Below, in pieces: positions 1 to 9,011 of a stretch of 42,265 nt of DNA. The position numbers and the translations under genes were made by a program. Position 1 is the stretch's first letter. The number at the start of each line of letters is the position of its first letter. Location: the IMG/VR virus record IMGVR_UViG_3300025889_000243, positions 1 through 42,265 of that record. The stretch is one strand, 5' to 3'. This DNA is from a virus. The notes beneath the pieces are model-generated. The model saw only the letters and a program-made list of their open reading frames with translations. It made no database searches and had not been told where the DNA came from.

Positions 1-1066
1 TGGTGTTGCGGCGGAGATACATTGGAACACCACCAGCGCGAGTCACTTGAACTTCGCCGTGATCCATTATTTCCGTACCTGCCACTGCAAAATCAACAGC
101 AGTTTTACCCACCAACACGTTGCCTGATGTGTCGATACGCATACGTTCTGTATTACCACCAGCATGAAAAACTAAGTGAGCAGAATTTAAATCATAACCT
201 AAACAACCTATGCCTGCTCCAGACGTTGAAGCCCCAGCAGTAAGCTGTATTCTTGCTCCGTCATTGGCAGAAGTTCCTTCATTCTGAAATCTTGCAACAT
301 CAATGAGACCAGAGCCATTACTTCCTGTTGATCCGTGTAAAATACAACTAGGACTTGTAGTTCCAATACCAACTCTATCATTACCACCATCAACAAATAA
401 CATATTAGCGTTGCCATTAGATTCAACTCTAAAGTCTGCATCTATTGAACCTTCGTTAAAGACTGCGTGTCCACCAGCAACTGGTGTAACCACAAATCCG
501 CCATCGTCTTTTATTCTAACTCTCTCTGCTGTAGACCCTCCGCTGGGCTGTGTGAAAAAAGCTATTTCAGAACCAGAAGAGCTGTCATATGTTAAAAATC
601 TAGCTAAGTTTGTTGACCAATCAATCAACATTCCCTCTGAAATACCAGCACCTGCTGCACCATTTATTTCAATAGCTGCACTGGCTGTTAAAAGACCATC
701 CACATCTACCACGTCTAGGTTAGTTGTGCCGTCTACGTCAAGATCACCATTAAAGTCTACATTTCCAGCAACTGTTAGGGTCGTAGCCATATCTACAGCA
801 CCATCAATATCTACAACGTCTAAGTTACTTATGCCATCAACATCAATATTTCCACTTACATTTATTGTAGGAGCAACTAGTGTTCCTGTCATTGTATCGC
901 CAGTAATTCTTACGAAACCAGTACCAGTATCTAAAGCAGTCTTTAATTCAGCGTATGTTATTTTCTTAGTCTGTACTGCGGATGTATCAACGACTGCAAA
1001 AGCATCAACATCTGCAAGGTTTGCCCCAGTAAGGGCGGTAAGTTCACTTATCTTTTGATCAGCCAT
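1..1066 (-). CDS. Tail fibre protein, 3' end cut by window edge
   Basis: An open frame starts at the ATG at 1066 (MADQKISEL) and runs off the left edge without a stop, so about 355 N-terminal residues are visible. AGGAAT lies 6 nt before the ATG. The N-terminal region (MADQKISELTAL) is the type seen at the virion-attachment end of phage fibres. Residues about 65-115 hold repeats of the form NLDVVDVDG/NIDVDG. The later part (RVGIGTTSPS, TERMRIDTSGNVLVG) is typical of fibres that often end in an intramolecular chaperone or endosialidase-like domain; that end is outside the window. Likely role: receptor contact. It is the last visible gene of the leftward virion operon. Confidence 0.88.
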   Translation of the reverse strand, partial: MADQKISELTALTGANLADVDAFAVVDTSAVQTKKITYAELKTALDTGTGFVRITGDTMTGTLVAPTINVSGNIDVDGISNLDVVDIDGAVDMATTLTVAGNVDFNGDLDVDGTTNLDVVDVDGLLTASAAIEINGAAGAGISEGMLIDWSTNLARFLTYDSSSGSEIAFFTQPSGGSTAERVRIKDDGGFVVTPVAGGHAVFNEGSIDADFRVESNGNANMLFVDGGNDRVGIGTTSPSCILHGSTGSNGSGLIDVARFQNEGTSANDGARIQLTAGASTSGAGIGCLGYDLNSAHLVFHAGGNTERMRIDTSGNVLVGKTAVDFAVAGTEIMDHGEVQVTRAGGVPMYLRRNT

Positions 1067-1088
1067 ATTTTATTCCTATATTAATTAT

Positions 1089-1724
1089 TTAAGCCCTTAG
1101 TTCAGACCAATGGATTCTAGTTCCAGATGTTAATTTGTAGTAATGATTAACTGGCACAATAAAACTAAATGCAGACCTTTCGTATTCACCATCATTCGAA
1201 GGCCAAGTTGCTATTGTTATATATGAGTTTGTTGCCGTACCAACGTAAATTGCTGGTTCTCCACCACCATCACCACCTCTACAGTTAATTGCTACTTGTA
1301 TTGGTAATGATGTTGTGTTTTGATACCAAGTATTATTTACACGGTTACTAGTGGAAAATGATTGCCACGTTTGACCCACACCGATAGAGCCAGTACTTAT
1401 TTGATCTATTGCATTCTTAACTCTTAAAGCAGTCATTGTTTTAGTATTTTCAGTTCCAGCTTCAGCTTCAGATTGAGATGCTATAGCTACTTTTGCTTCA
1501 AACGCAGAACCATTAATAATACCAATCGTTACCCAACCACTGTTAGCTTCGTTTCTTATGTAAAGAGTGTTTGTGTCAGTTTCATACCACAGCATATTAG
1601 CAAAGGTAGTTGATGGTGCGCTTGTACCTGACGAAAGACTAACTAATGCACCTAAAGCATTATTAATATCCGCTCTCGCATTAGCTGAAGTCTGATTAGC
1701 TATGTTCATATCATGTTGTGACAT
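1089..1724 (-). CDS. Tail fibre / receptor-binding-like virion protein
   Basis: The 211-residue protein has a coiled N-terminus (MSQHDMNIANQTSANARADI) followed by a short domain with the pattern SAPSTTFANMLWYETDTN. Residues about 78-105 (ASQSEAEAGTENTKTMTALR) match the short repeat found in lambda Stf-like side-tail fibres. The C-terminal 90 residues look like a beta-rich tip (WQSFSTSNRVNNTWYQN, then a Gly-rich GGDGGGEP loop). It lies between the tip protein and the long fibre, so it is probably a fibre or fibre adaptor. The motif match is seen directly; the receptor role is inferred. Confidence 0.75.
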   Translation of the reverse strand: MSQHDMNIANQTSANARADINNALGALVSLSSGTSAPSTTFANMLWYETDTNTLYIRNEANSGWVTIGIINGSAFEAKVAIASQSEAEAGTENTKTMTALRVKNAIDQISTGSIGVGQTWQSFSTSNRVNNTWYQNTTSLPIQVAINCRGGDGGGEPAIYVGTATNSYITIATWPSNDGEYERSAFSFIVPVNHYYKLTSGTRIHWSELRA

Positions 1725-4370
1725 TTAATATCCTACCGTTCCTTTTAATACTGATATTGAAGGTGTTACATTGGGGTTTGAATTAGATAGTGTTGCTCTG
1801 AACCTAAAACCACGACCAACAACTTGAGATCCATTTGCGGCTGTATATGAACCCCAAGTTGGAGAACCAGAATTAGGATCATCGTTAGTTGCAGAAACTT
1901 CTACTAAAACAAAATTATCGTCGAACCCTACATCAGCGTCTGTCCAATCATCAAAATTCTCAGGCCAAGTATCCCAGTTTTGGGGTATCGCATCCCATAA
2001 TGTCGTTGATTGGTGCCTAGTAAATACTACTTCTGAAGAAACTGTTGCTGTTCTAGCAGTGGTTAAATCAATGTAATTATTAAACTCATATGTGCCAGAC
2101 GCACTACTTGAACTAAAACTTGTTAATCTTAATTCATCAGGATCAGCCGTTGTGTAAATAGATGTATTACTTTTAGATCCTGAGAAACTAGGGTTTTCTG
2201 TTAGTGTTGTAGACACACCTAAAGATGGTAACTGTGATGCAGTAATAACAAAACTCGTAGCTGTAACACTTTCGTTTCCAGTTTTATCATATGCTTTAAT
2301 TAAGTATGTTCCAGATAAAGCTGGTAGAGCCGCACTTGTTGCTGGTCTTGCTATTTTTTCTATACCAACAGGATCAAAACTTGAATTTTCCCATGTTGCA
2401 CCAGACGTTAAAGAATTATGTTTAACTTGATAATAACTTAAATCTAAATCAGCAACAGCAGTCCATTTTAAAAATAGTGTACCTGACGAAATACTAAAAC
2501 TAAAATTAGTAACATTAGCTGGAGGTGTTGCTTCTGGTAAGAAAACAACGGAAGCTGTTGCATAAGTTCCTTTAACACCTAGTGAGTTTATAGCTCTTGC
2601 TCTTACGTTATAAGTTGTACCAGTTGTAGATGCTTCTAAATCAAGTATTTCAAATACACCTAATTTACCAGTTCCTAGAGCTTTATATTCTGTTTCTGAT
2701 TGCTCTTTATACTCAACTTCTACTTTATCAACTTGTGATGTCTCATTAGCACTTGCTGTTGTTGTCACACTCAAAACATTAACAACGTGTTCATTAACTA
2801 TTCTCAGTTCTTGACCAAGAGTTACACCTATGTCTGGAACAAAGAAAGGTGAAGGTAGAGTTGTGTTATTAGTTTCAAACGCTGTTTCGTCAGCATCCCA
2901 ATCAAATATACCAGAGCTTATTTCTTGAAGAACCATATTGCATTGAAGTGACATTTCAGAATCTAACCCAAATGACCAATCAACAACCTCAAATAACTTA
3001 CCTAAAGAACTATCGTCAGGGTCTTTAAATCCTAATCTTTCGTTTTTAAGCCTAACAATATCACCAACAGTTAACTGTAATGCTCTTAAACCATATACAC
3101 CAGATACTGATAACTGCTCTCTGTTCCTATACAAAGAAATCTTAGATACCCTTTGTGCTTGAGGGGAGTTTGATATAAAAGGAAAGTTTAATTCTACAGT
3201 GTTTTCTTGATTGTTATCTACACCTAAAAATACTGTTGAAGTTATTGCTGGATAATTAGTTGTCTGCCAATTAGTTTGTTCCCCTCTGAAAGTACCTACA
3301 ATCTTATTAAAACCGTCTCTTCTTGAGTTTCTTGTTTTAATTGATAAAGCAGATACAAGATCATTTTCATCCAAATTAAGAACTGGGCTTGTAAAGGAGG
3401 CGGCTTTCATTTTCCACTTACCTTGGCTGTACCACAACATTCCACCCATTGAAGCTAACATTCCAGATATAACTTCTTTTGGCGCTGAATCAGTTGTAAA
3501 CATACCATTACATTCATATCTTTTTTGTGTTCCACCACCAGAAAGAGTTACGTTTTCATCACATACACTTGTTGCTGTCGTAAATAAACTATTGTCAATT
3601 TCATCGTAAGTAGCAATGCCACTATAAACTAAATAGTCAGCTAAACAACGTGCGGAGTTAGCACTATAAGTTCCAGTACTACTTCCAGTTTGAACAACCT
3701 TTTTACCTTGTACTAAAGTTGTTACTTGTGGAACTCCGTTTGGAAAAACATCTGCATCAAATTCAAATCTTGTGTATATGTAAGCTATACCACTTGCTTT
3801 ATGATCAACTCCCCACTGAGAACTCTCTGACGCTAGAGTTGCATCAGCCGCTTGGTTGTCTTCTCCTAAGTGTAATTTAATTCTTACCTTACCAGCATAC
3901 TTAGTTGGAGAGGACACTTCATATATTGGTAAACCGTTAGAGTCATTTGATGAAGTTGTTAGTGTAAGTTCTTCATCATTTAAATATACTTTTTCTATTT
4001 GTTGTACTTGATGTCCAGCTAAAGCAATTAAACTGTGTAAATATTTATTATCGTTAGTTGTTTCTTGATAGAATATAACACCACCAACTTTAACTTTACC
4101 ATATATAACAGCAGTAGGTTGTGCGGCACCATAGGTATTTACTGTGTAACCCTTTCCTAATCCAGAAGGTTTAGGTACTAGAGCGTTAAGAGCATAGCCT
4201 AAAGCTAAATTAGTTACTACTGCTGTTGCAAAAGCAGTCCAAGTAAATCCTGTACCAGCAGTAGTAAATACGGCTGAAATAATTGCCATAACAGTAGCCA
4301 TTTCTGCTTGAGCTACCGTAGGAATTAGTACACAAGTTAAGAATGTAGTAGCTAATATTATCTTTTTCAT
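1725..4370 (-). CDS. Tail tip / host-specificity protein (lambda gpJ-like)
   Basis: I place the start at the ATG at 4370, because this ATG overlaps the stop of the upstream gene (ATGA) and upstream residues have no support; this gives 881 residues. The protein has a hydrophobic N-terminus, then AAQPTAVIYGKVKVGGVIFY and a long beta-rich body. Fibronectin-III-like stretches lie in the middle (PPANVTNFSFSISSGTLFLK). The DAIPQNWDTWPENFDDW section and beta-rich end are usual for marine phage tip proteins. By gene order it closes the tail and binds the host. Unusually, residues 1-22 (MKKIILATTFLTCVLIPTVA plus QA) look like a Sec signal peptide. Confidence 0.82.
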   Translation of the reverse strand: MKKIILATTFLTCVLIPTVAQAEMATVMAIISAVFTTAGTGFTWTAFATAVVTNLALGYALNALVPKPSGLGKGYTVNTYGAAQPTAVIYGKVKVGGVIFYQETTNDNKYLHSLIALAGHQVQQIEKVYLNDEELTLTTSSNDSNGLPIYEVSSPTKYAGKVRIKLHLGEDNQAADATLASESSQWGVDHKASGIAYIYTRFEFDADVFPNGVPQVTTLVQGKKVVQTGSSTGTYSANSARCLADYLVYSGIATYDEIDNSLFTTATSVCDENVTLSGGGTQKRYECNGMFTTDSAPKEVISGMLASMGGMLWYSQGKWKMKAASFTSPVLNLDENDLVSALSIKTRNSRRDGFNKIVGTFRGEQTNWQTTNYPAITSTVFLGVDNNQENTVELNFPFISNSPQAQRVSKISLYRNREQLSVSGVYGLRALQLTVGDIVRLKNERLGFKDPDDSSLGKLFEVVDWSFGLDSEMSLQCNMVLQEISSGIFDWDADETAFETNNTTLPSPFFVPDIGVTLGQELRIVNEHVVNVLSVTTTASANETSQVDKVEVEYKEQSETEYKALGTGKLGVFEILDLEASTTGTTYNVRARAINSLGVKGTYATASVVFLPEATPPANVTNFSFSISSGTLFLKWTAVADLDLSYYQVKHNSLTSGATWENSSFDPVGIEKIARPATSAALPALSGTYLIKAYDKTGNESVTATSFVITASQLPSLGVSTTLTENPSFSGSKSNTSIYTTADPDELRLTSFSSSSASGTYEFNNYIDLTTARTATVSSEVVFTRHQSTTLWDAIPQNWDTWPENFDDWTDADVGFDDNFVLVEVSATNDDPNSGSPTWGSYTAANGSQVVGRGFRFRATLSNSNPNVTPSISVLKGTVGY

Positions 4371-4783
4371 TCTACACTCCAAGTAATACACCTATTTACC
4401 TCAGCAAATAATAAACCTTTTTCACCAACAAAAGCTGATCTTTTATCTACCTTTACTCCCAGAGAATAACCCAGAACATCACCCTCTGACTTTATAGCAA
4501 CTATAGATCCAACTTCAGCTAGTAAACACCTACTTAATCTATCATCTAGCCCGTCAATAATATCATTATATATTCCATAACGAGTAATCCTAGCGTAGTT
4601 TAGTGCCGCTCCTCTTGGAGTTGAGTAAGATCCAAACCAATCATCTGCAAAACCTACATTACGTTGGGCTTTAACTGCACCATTAACAAACTTAAGACAA
4701 TCCCATTGACCCCATATAAAACCTTTGTCTTTACAGTCATCAATATATTTTAGTAAGTTATCTTTCCAATTAGTTAGTTTCAC
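4367..4783 (-). CDS. DUF6950-like tail protein with WDC motif (NlpC/P60-like position)
   Basis: The 138-residue protein carries GQWDCLKFVNGAV near residues 25-37. This W-D-C pattern with a candidate catalytic Cys is typical of the DUF6950 and NlpC/P60-like proteins that precede the tip protein in GTA-like tails. These are thought to act on peptidoglycan or to help assemble the tail tip. The usual downstream His is not obvious, so enzyme activity is unproven. It overlaps both neighbours by a few bases, which suggests translational coupling. Confidence 0.65.
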   Translation of the reverse strand: MKLTNWKDNLLKYIDDCKDKGFIWGQWDCLKFVNGAVKAQRNVGFADDWFGSYSTPRGAALNYARITRYGIYNDIIDGLDDRLSRCLLAEVGSIVAIKSEGDVLGYSLGVKVDKRSAFVGEKGLLFAEVNRCITWSVE

Positions 4784-5654
4784 TGGCTCGACCCCAACTT
4801 AGATCTTTACCTTGTAAGTCATTTAAAAACTCAAACGCTTTATCATTTGGAAATAGTGCTTTTTGACTTTCGTTGTTGTATCTTCTAATAACTGGTTTAT
4901 CTAAATCTAATAATTTACTTTCTAGAGATAAACTAATTGTAGCTGTGTCTGGACTCTCATCAATGTTCATCTGATCCATGTAACCAACAAACATATCAAC
5001 AAGAACATTTGATTGTTCTGGATTTTCTAACCCAATATCGATTCCACTTTCGAGCAACATATTAAAAGCAGTTTCAAGTTGTAGTAAATTATTATCAGCA
5101 TCAATCAAACCAAATTTTATTTTACCAATTCTACCTTGATAAGGAACACTTAATGCTAAACTTAACATATCTGCTGGAATACCACTTAGAGTAAGAGTTG
5201 CACCTGCGGCTTGTATTTCAGCAGTTTCCTGTATATTAGAGATCTGCATAAGATTTCCAGTACCTATATAAGTAATTCCATCTATTGTTGTATCACCTAG
5301 ACCTGTCCAAAAATACAGAGGTTCAGAAAGTATAGTGTTACCTGTAACTGTTGCATTGTCACTATGAGAGGCGGCTGTTGTACTATTAATACCTCTTGTT
5401 AAACCTGTTAAAGTTAGATCTGTAATCCCTGTATATGAGATTTGTTCAGACCCTATTGTTACAGTACCGTCAGAAAATAATCCAGCAACTGATTCAACAG
5501 TTAGGGTAGTTTGACTTGCATTTATACTAGCAGTTAAAGAAGTTGTAGCTGTACCAATAGTTGTACCAGTTTCAAATAGTAATTCTACAGCAAAGAAAGG
5601 CTTTACTTCATCAAACTCAAGGTAAGATAGTATACCTGTAAGATCTCTACTCAT
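4770..5654 (-). CDS. DUF2163-family distal tail (baseplate hub-like) protein
   Basis: The 294-residue protein starts MSRDLTGILSYLEFDEVKP and includes PLYFWTGLGDTTIDGITYIG, the pattern of DUF2163 proteins of gene transfer agents and siphoviruses. It shows an extra beta-rich insert at about residues 35-100 (LTVESVAGLFSDGTVTIGSE, ISYTGITDLTLTGLTRGI), a small domain also found in other phage structural proteins and possibly used for glycan contact. The position between the distal tail protein and the WDC protein fits a tail-tip hub component. Function is by family and order only. Confidence 0.7.
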   Translation of the reverse strand: MSRDLTGILSYLEFDEVKPFFAVELLFETGTTIGTATTSLTASINASQTTLTVESVAGLFSDGTVTIGSEQISYTGITDLTLTGLTRGINSTTAASHSDNATVTGNTILSEPLYFWTGLGDTTIDGITYIGTGNLMQISNIQETAEIQAAGATLTLSGIPADMLSLALSVPYQGRIGKIKFGLIDADNNLLQLETAFNMLLESGIDIGLENPEQSNVLVDMFVGYMDQMNIDESPDTATISLSLESKLLDLDKPVIRRYNNESQKALFPNDKAFEFLNDLQGKDLSWGRASETN

Positions 5655-6274
5655 ACTATTGCCTGTACTGCACCAAAAGTAATACCATAGTTTGAAACAT
5701 CATTGATACTCCAGTTACTTGTGTTATCATTAAGTCTAAATACACCAACTGTGTTAGAAGTAACTACAGTAGAATTATCAGCTTTTGCTACATTAATGTT
5801 AGGCCATATATCTAGTAACACTTGACCACTACTATCACTGTTAGCGTCAGCTAGTACCTTATGTAATGAAGCAGAGGATGCAGAACCTAGTTGTATGTAG
5901 TCACCTGCTTTAATCCAAGGAGACTGAGAGGCTGTACACCCATCTATGTTTAATGTATCACCTGTTTGATTAGCACCATTAACTAGAGGTGTTCCTCCAA
6001 CTGAACCTCTTGGAGTCGCATTATTAGGGTCCCCCAGTAGAAAAGTACCTCTTAATCCCCTTAGACTAACTAACCAAGCAAGCCATACTTCAGCATTGTC
6101 TCTTTTCATAGGCGGTAGAGTAACATCAACTTCCCACCTTTGTCCTTGATGAGCAAATACTTGTTGTTTATACGTAAAAGGAGACATAGACATTGCTACC
6201 GCATTAACAGCAGTGAATGTAATATCTTGAATACCAGTTACAGTTGGTAAGGTTAGTGGGTAACTTATGCTCAT
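5651..6274 (-). CDS. Distal tail protein (DUF2460/Dit-like)
   Basis: The 207-residue protein begins MSISYPLTLPTVTGIQDITF and has RWEVDVTLPPMKRDNAEVWL and RGTFLLGDPNN, which resemble the distal tail proteins located between tape measure and DUF2163 genes in GTA-like tails. Start and stop overlap the neighbouring genes by 4 nt, as elsewhere in this operon. The likely role is a ring at the tail end connecting the tube to the tip. No catalytic motif is visible. Confidence 0.62.
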   Translation of the reverse strand: MSISYPLTLPTVTGIQDITFTAVNAVAMSMSPFTYKQQVFAHQGQRWEVDVTLPPMKRDNAEVWLAWLVSLRGLRGTFLLGDPNNATPRGSVGGTPLVNGANQTGDTLNIDGCTASQSPWIKAGDYIQLGSASSASLHKVLADANSDSSGQVLLDIWPNINVAKADNSTVVTSNTVGVFRLNDNTSNWSINDVSNYGITFGAVQAIV

Positions 6275-8184
6275 GCGAATGCACTCCCAAATGATCCACC
6301 TCTACGTTTAGCATCTAGGACTGCTGACTTAGCACCTTCTGCTATCTGAGGCATAAGAGTTTTTATTTCGTTTCTTACTGTCTGGGCTACACCAGTAGAA
6401 ACATTAATAGTTTGGTTAACTACAACACTCCCCCCTGATGATTCAACGCCTAGTTTACCGTCAGGTCCTCTCTTAAGAGGAAGTATAGCTTCTGGTCCAG
6501 CTTCACCCATAAGTCCAGTGTTACCACCTGACATTGGGAACATAGTAGGAGAGCCAACAACACCACCATTAGCGTAAGGAATTATCTTACCATTGTTAAA
6601 TGCATTACCGTTAGCGCTAGGGAATACATAACCTGATAAACTTGTTATAGCAGTTTTAGCTTGATTTACTATTTGTTGTACTACAAGTATTCTATATAGC
6701 TCTTTTATTACATCTGTAGCCATAGATCTGAAAGCATCAGTTACAGACTTAGTACCATCAATCATAGACATAAATCCAGACTCTAAGAACCCTTCTATTT
6801 TCTTCTCAAATTCTGCTCTTTCTTGTTCAAGCTCTAGTAGTTTTTCTTTCTCTTCCCTCTGTTTTCTAGCTAAAAGTAAAAGATTCATCTCTCTAGTCCA
6901 CTGCATATCTAAATCGTGTATCATACCTTCGCTTAGCTTAGCTTTTCTAGCGGCTTCTATTTTTCTCCATCTCTCTTGTTGTAATATAGCTGTTTCAAGT
7001 TCTAGGCTGTCTTGTCCGTAATCTAACTCTATTTCTAGAAGTTTTATTCTATCTTCAGCTTCTTTATTTTGTTTTTCAAAAAGCTCTTGTCTTGGGTCAT
7101 AACCTTTTGCCATTTGCTCCATGCCACCTTTAAAGGCAAGTTGTTGAGCTAACTTTTGCATAGTCTCAGTAAACTCGATTGTTTCCTGTTCGTATTTTCT
7201 TCTTTGCACAAGATCTTGAGCCATTAATATATCAAAGTTATTAGATTGAGCATCTTGTATGTTTTTTTGTTCTATTGAAAGTCTAAAATACTCATTAAAA
7301 TAAGATTTTTGTAAGTCTATTAAACTATCATAATACAGTTTAGATTTTTTTAAATTATTACTTTCTTCTAATCTTTCTTCTGCTTGTAAAACCTTAGCTC
7401 TAAATCTTGCATTCTTACTTTTTTCTAGTCTTTCTTCTTCTGATTTAATTAAAGCATCTGTATTTTTTATTATCTCCTCTGCCATTTCCTCAGAAGAACC
7501 TTGATAATATTGACCGTATGGACCAAGATCTGATGGATCAGGAGCCGCCCCTCTTTGTAACTCATTACGTAATTCTTTTAACTCTTCTATCTTTTTAAAT
7601 ATAGCATAATCAGCTTCTTCTGTAAAGCCAGCGTTTAGCATATCTATTTGTAAAGCTAATTCTCCAAACTCTTTACCTAAATCTTTTACAGCTTTTCCAT
7701 AAGACATTAGTGAGTTTTCAGCTTCTTCCATTTGCTGACGAGTTCTTAAAACCATAGTACCTATGGCAAGACCAATACCAACTATAGCACCTCCAATTCC
7801 AGGAATCAATCCAGCTAACTGTGTACCCTGTTGACCGAATGCAACTAAAGCTGAAGTACCTGACTGAACTTGAACAAAGAAGTCACCAACCTGATAACCT
7901 ACTTGTTGAGAAATCATTCCAAATCTATTTGTTCCACTTTTAGCTTGATTTAAACGATTATTATAAATTGAAAATTCTTTACCGCCTCTTTTTACAGCCT
8001 CAGTTAACGCCTTTTGTCTACTTTCGAGGGCATTAGTAGCAATACTATACTGTTGTGCAGTAATTTTACCACTATTATGAGCCTTTTCAAGAGCCTTTTG
8101 ATCTCTCGTTATAGCCTTAAAAGCTTTTTGAGCCTGTAAAATATCTACTTCTACTGATATTTCAATGTCTTTAAGATCAGCCAT
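6271..8184 (-). CDS. Tape measure protein
   Basis: The 637-residue protein is mostly helical. It has long charged coiled coils (about residues 30-90 and 150-460, rich in E/K/R) and a Gly-rich hydrophobic segment at about 110-146 (LAGLIPGIGGAIVGIGLAIG), the usual membrane-active part. The C-terminus has MFPMSGGNTGLMGEAGPEAI and SVVVNQTINVSTG, both common in lambda/GTA-type tape measures. It follows the tail chaperone frameshift pair, as expected. At about 0.15 nm per residue the tail would be near 95 nm. It is short for the family but looks intact. Confidence 0.92.
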   Translation of the reverse strand: MADLKDIEISVEVDILQAQKAFKAITRDQKALEKAHNSGKITAQQYSIATNALESRQKALTEAVKRGGKEFSIYNNRLNQAKSGTNRFGMISQQVGYQVGDFFVQVQSGTSALVAFGQQGTQLAGLIPGIGGAIVGIGLAIGTMVLRTRQQMEEAENSLMSYGKAVKDLGKEFGELALQIDMLNAGFTEEADYAIFKKIEELKELRNELQRGAAPDPSDLGPYGQYYQGSSEEMAEEIIKNTDALIKSEEERLEKSKNARFRAKVLQAEERLEESNNLKKSKLYYDSLIDLQKSYFNEYFRLSIEQKNIQDAQSNNFDILMAQDLVQRRKYEQETIEFTETMQKLAQQLAFKGGMEQMAKGYDPRQELFEKQNKEAEDRIKLLEIELDYGQDSLELETAILQQERWRKIEAARKAKLSEGMIHDLDMQWTREMNLLLLARKQREEKEKLLELEQERAEFEKKIEGFLESGFMSMIDGTKSVTDAFRSMATDVIKELYRILVVQQIVNQAKTAITSLSGYVFPSANGNAFNNGKIIPYANGGVVGSPTMFPMSGGNTGLMGEAGPEAILPLKRGPDGKLGVESSGGSVVVNQTINVSTGVAQTVRNEIKTLMPQIAEGAKSAVLDAKRRGGSFGSAFA

Positions 8185-8371
8185 TACTATTATTAACCTT
8201 CATATATACTTCATCAAGACGTTTTATTGCTTCGACCTCCCAAGTGGAAATTGGCGTAGCAGTTAAATCTCTCCATGCTTTTATTTGTTCATAACTTAAG
8301 GGGTTAGCTCCAGAAAAACCAGCAGTCCTACTGTTGCTTAAAGTAACAAAGGCAGACCAGATATGAGACAC
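8177..8371 (-). CDS. Tail assembly chaperone, frameshift extension (T-like part)
   Basis: A 64-residue stretch is open from a GTG at 8371, but the same frame is open further upstream to 8560. It is therefore best read as the C-terminal half of a -1 frameshift product of the upstream gene. The protein part SHIWSAFVTLSNSR with NPLSYEQIKAWRDLT resembles the small chaperone located before the tape measure in GTA-like phages. Such fusions bind the tape measure during tail assembly. Separate initiation at the GTG is possible but I see no good ribosome site. Confidence 0.65.
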   Translation of the reverse strand: MSHIWSAFVTLSNSRTAGFSGANPLSYEQIKAWRDLTATPISTWEVEAIKRLDEVYMKVNNSNG

Positions 8372-8560
8372 TAGCGATGGAAATTGGGGTCCATTTAATG
8401 CTTGTGGTCTATGTCCAGTCTGCCTTTCAACTTGTTCTAAATGTTCATATTCTGTTGTGCCATTTTGATCAGGAACATTAAGTTTAAAGCTGTGTTCAGC
8501 AAACTCAACTAGTTCTTCAATCAGGCTTTCGTAAAATCCAGAGAGGTAGAAACAGCCTCC
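8177..8560 (-). other. -1 frameshift open window, tail chaperone G/GT
   Basis: The frame of the downstream chaperone part has no stop between 8560 and its end at 8177, while the upstream gene stops at 8521-8523. A -1 shift inside 8521-8560 gives one protein of about 247 residues. The best slip point I see is T-TTT at 8533-8536 in GGATTTTACGAAAGC; GAAAG just before the stop is a second choice. No classical X-XXY-YYZ heptamer is present. Confidence 0.65.
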
Positions 8561-8919
8561 TCAATCTGATCACGAATCCAAAATACCTCAGAGTAAATCT
8601 CCTTTGCTTTATCAACAGAGAACTTAGGTTGTTCCTTGTTGTAAGTAATGTTCCACTCTTTAGTAGCTTTAGCTAACAGCTCAAGAGTTGATTCCTCAAG
8701 ATCCTCTGCTGTAACATCTACCTTTCTTTTACCTTGGGCTTGTTTTAATCTTCTATTAGTTTGATCAAAAACTGCCTTCTTATACTCTTTAGAATGAGGT
8801 GCGTAAACAGTTATACTCATCTCAGACTTATCATCATTAAGTAGTGGGTCTAAAGTAGTTGGATGCACGATTGGTACATTTACAGTATCATTTATAGGTG
8901 TTAAATCTTTTAAATCCAT
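8521..8919 (-). CDS. Tail assembly chaperone (G-like)
   Basis: The 132-residue protein from the ATG at 8919 (MDLKDLTPINDTVNVPIV) is preceded by AAAGGAAC. An upstream TTG at 8991 would add 24 residues but crosses a structured intergenic region, so I reject it. The acidic, helical protein sits between the tail tube and tape measure genes, the fixed position of tail chaperones. Its C-terminal end (SLDFTKA) overlaps the -1 frame described separately. No enzyme motif is visible. Confidence 0.75.
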   Translation of the reverse strand: MDLKDLTPINDTVNVPIVHPTTLDPLLNDDKSEMSITVYAPHSKEYKKAVFDQTNRRLKQAQGKRKVDVTAEDLEESTLELLAKATKEWNITYNKEQPKFSVDKAKEIYSEVFWIRDQIEEAVSTSLDFTKA

Positions 8920-9011
8920 GTCGAGTTCCTTTCGGGTTGTAAAGTCGGGTTTTAATTTTAGTTGGGGGAAGGCCAGACCCGACACCGACAATCCCCCACC
9001 CTAGCTAGGGA
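8920..9011 (-). other. Structured gap after the tail tube gene
   Basis: This 92-nt gap holds the palindrome CCCTAGCTAGGG (about 9001-9013) and a 7-bp stem TGGGGGA/TCCCCCA with a long loop, downstream of the tail tube stop on the minus strand. There is no clear U-run, so this is an attenuator or RNA-stability element rather than a canonical terminator. It may help set the high ratio of tail tube to chaperone. Confidence 0.4.

Noticed and set aside
303-1058. 251-residue + strand open frame
   Set aside because: It is the shadow of the leftward tail-fibre gene, which has a good ribosome site, fibre motifs and continues off the edge; the + frame has low-complexity Ser/Thr/Pro content and no family pattern.
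3400-3425. Minus-strand copy of the oriented motif (AAGTGGAAAATGAAAG)
   Set aside because: It has the core but no 5' CC six bases before GG; with similar cores near 7694, 9029, 12372 and 15953 it fits chance.
8920-8991. TTG start adding 24 residues to the tail chaperone
   Set aside because: It would cross a hairpin region; the ATG at 8919 has AAAGGAAC in the right place.
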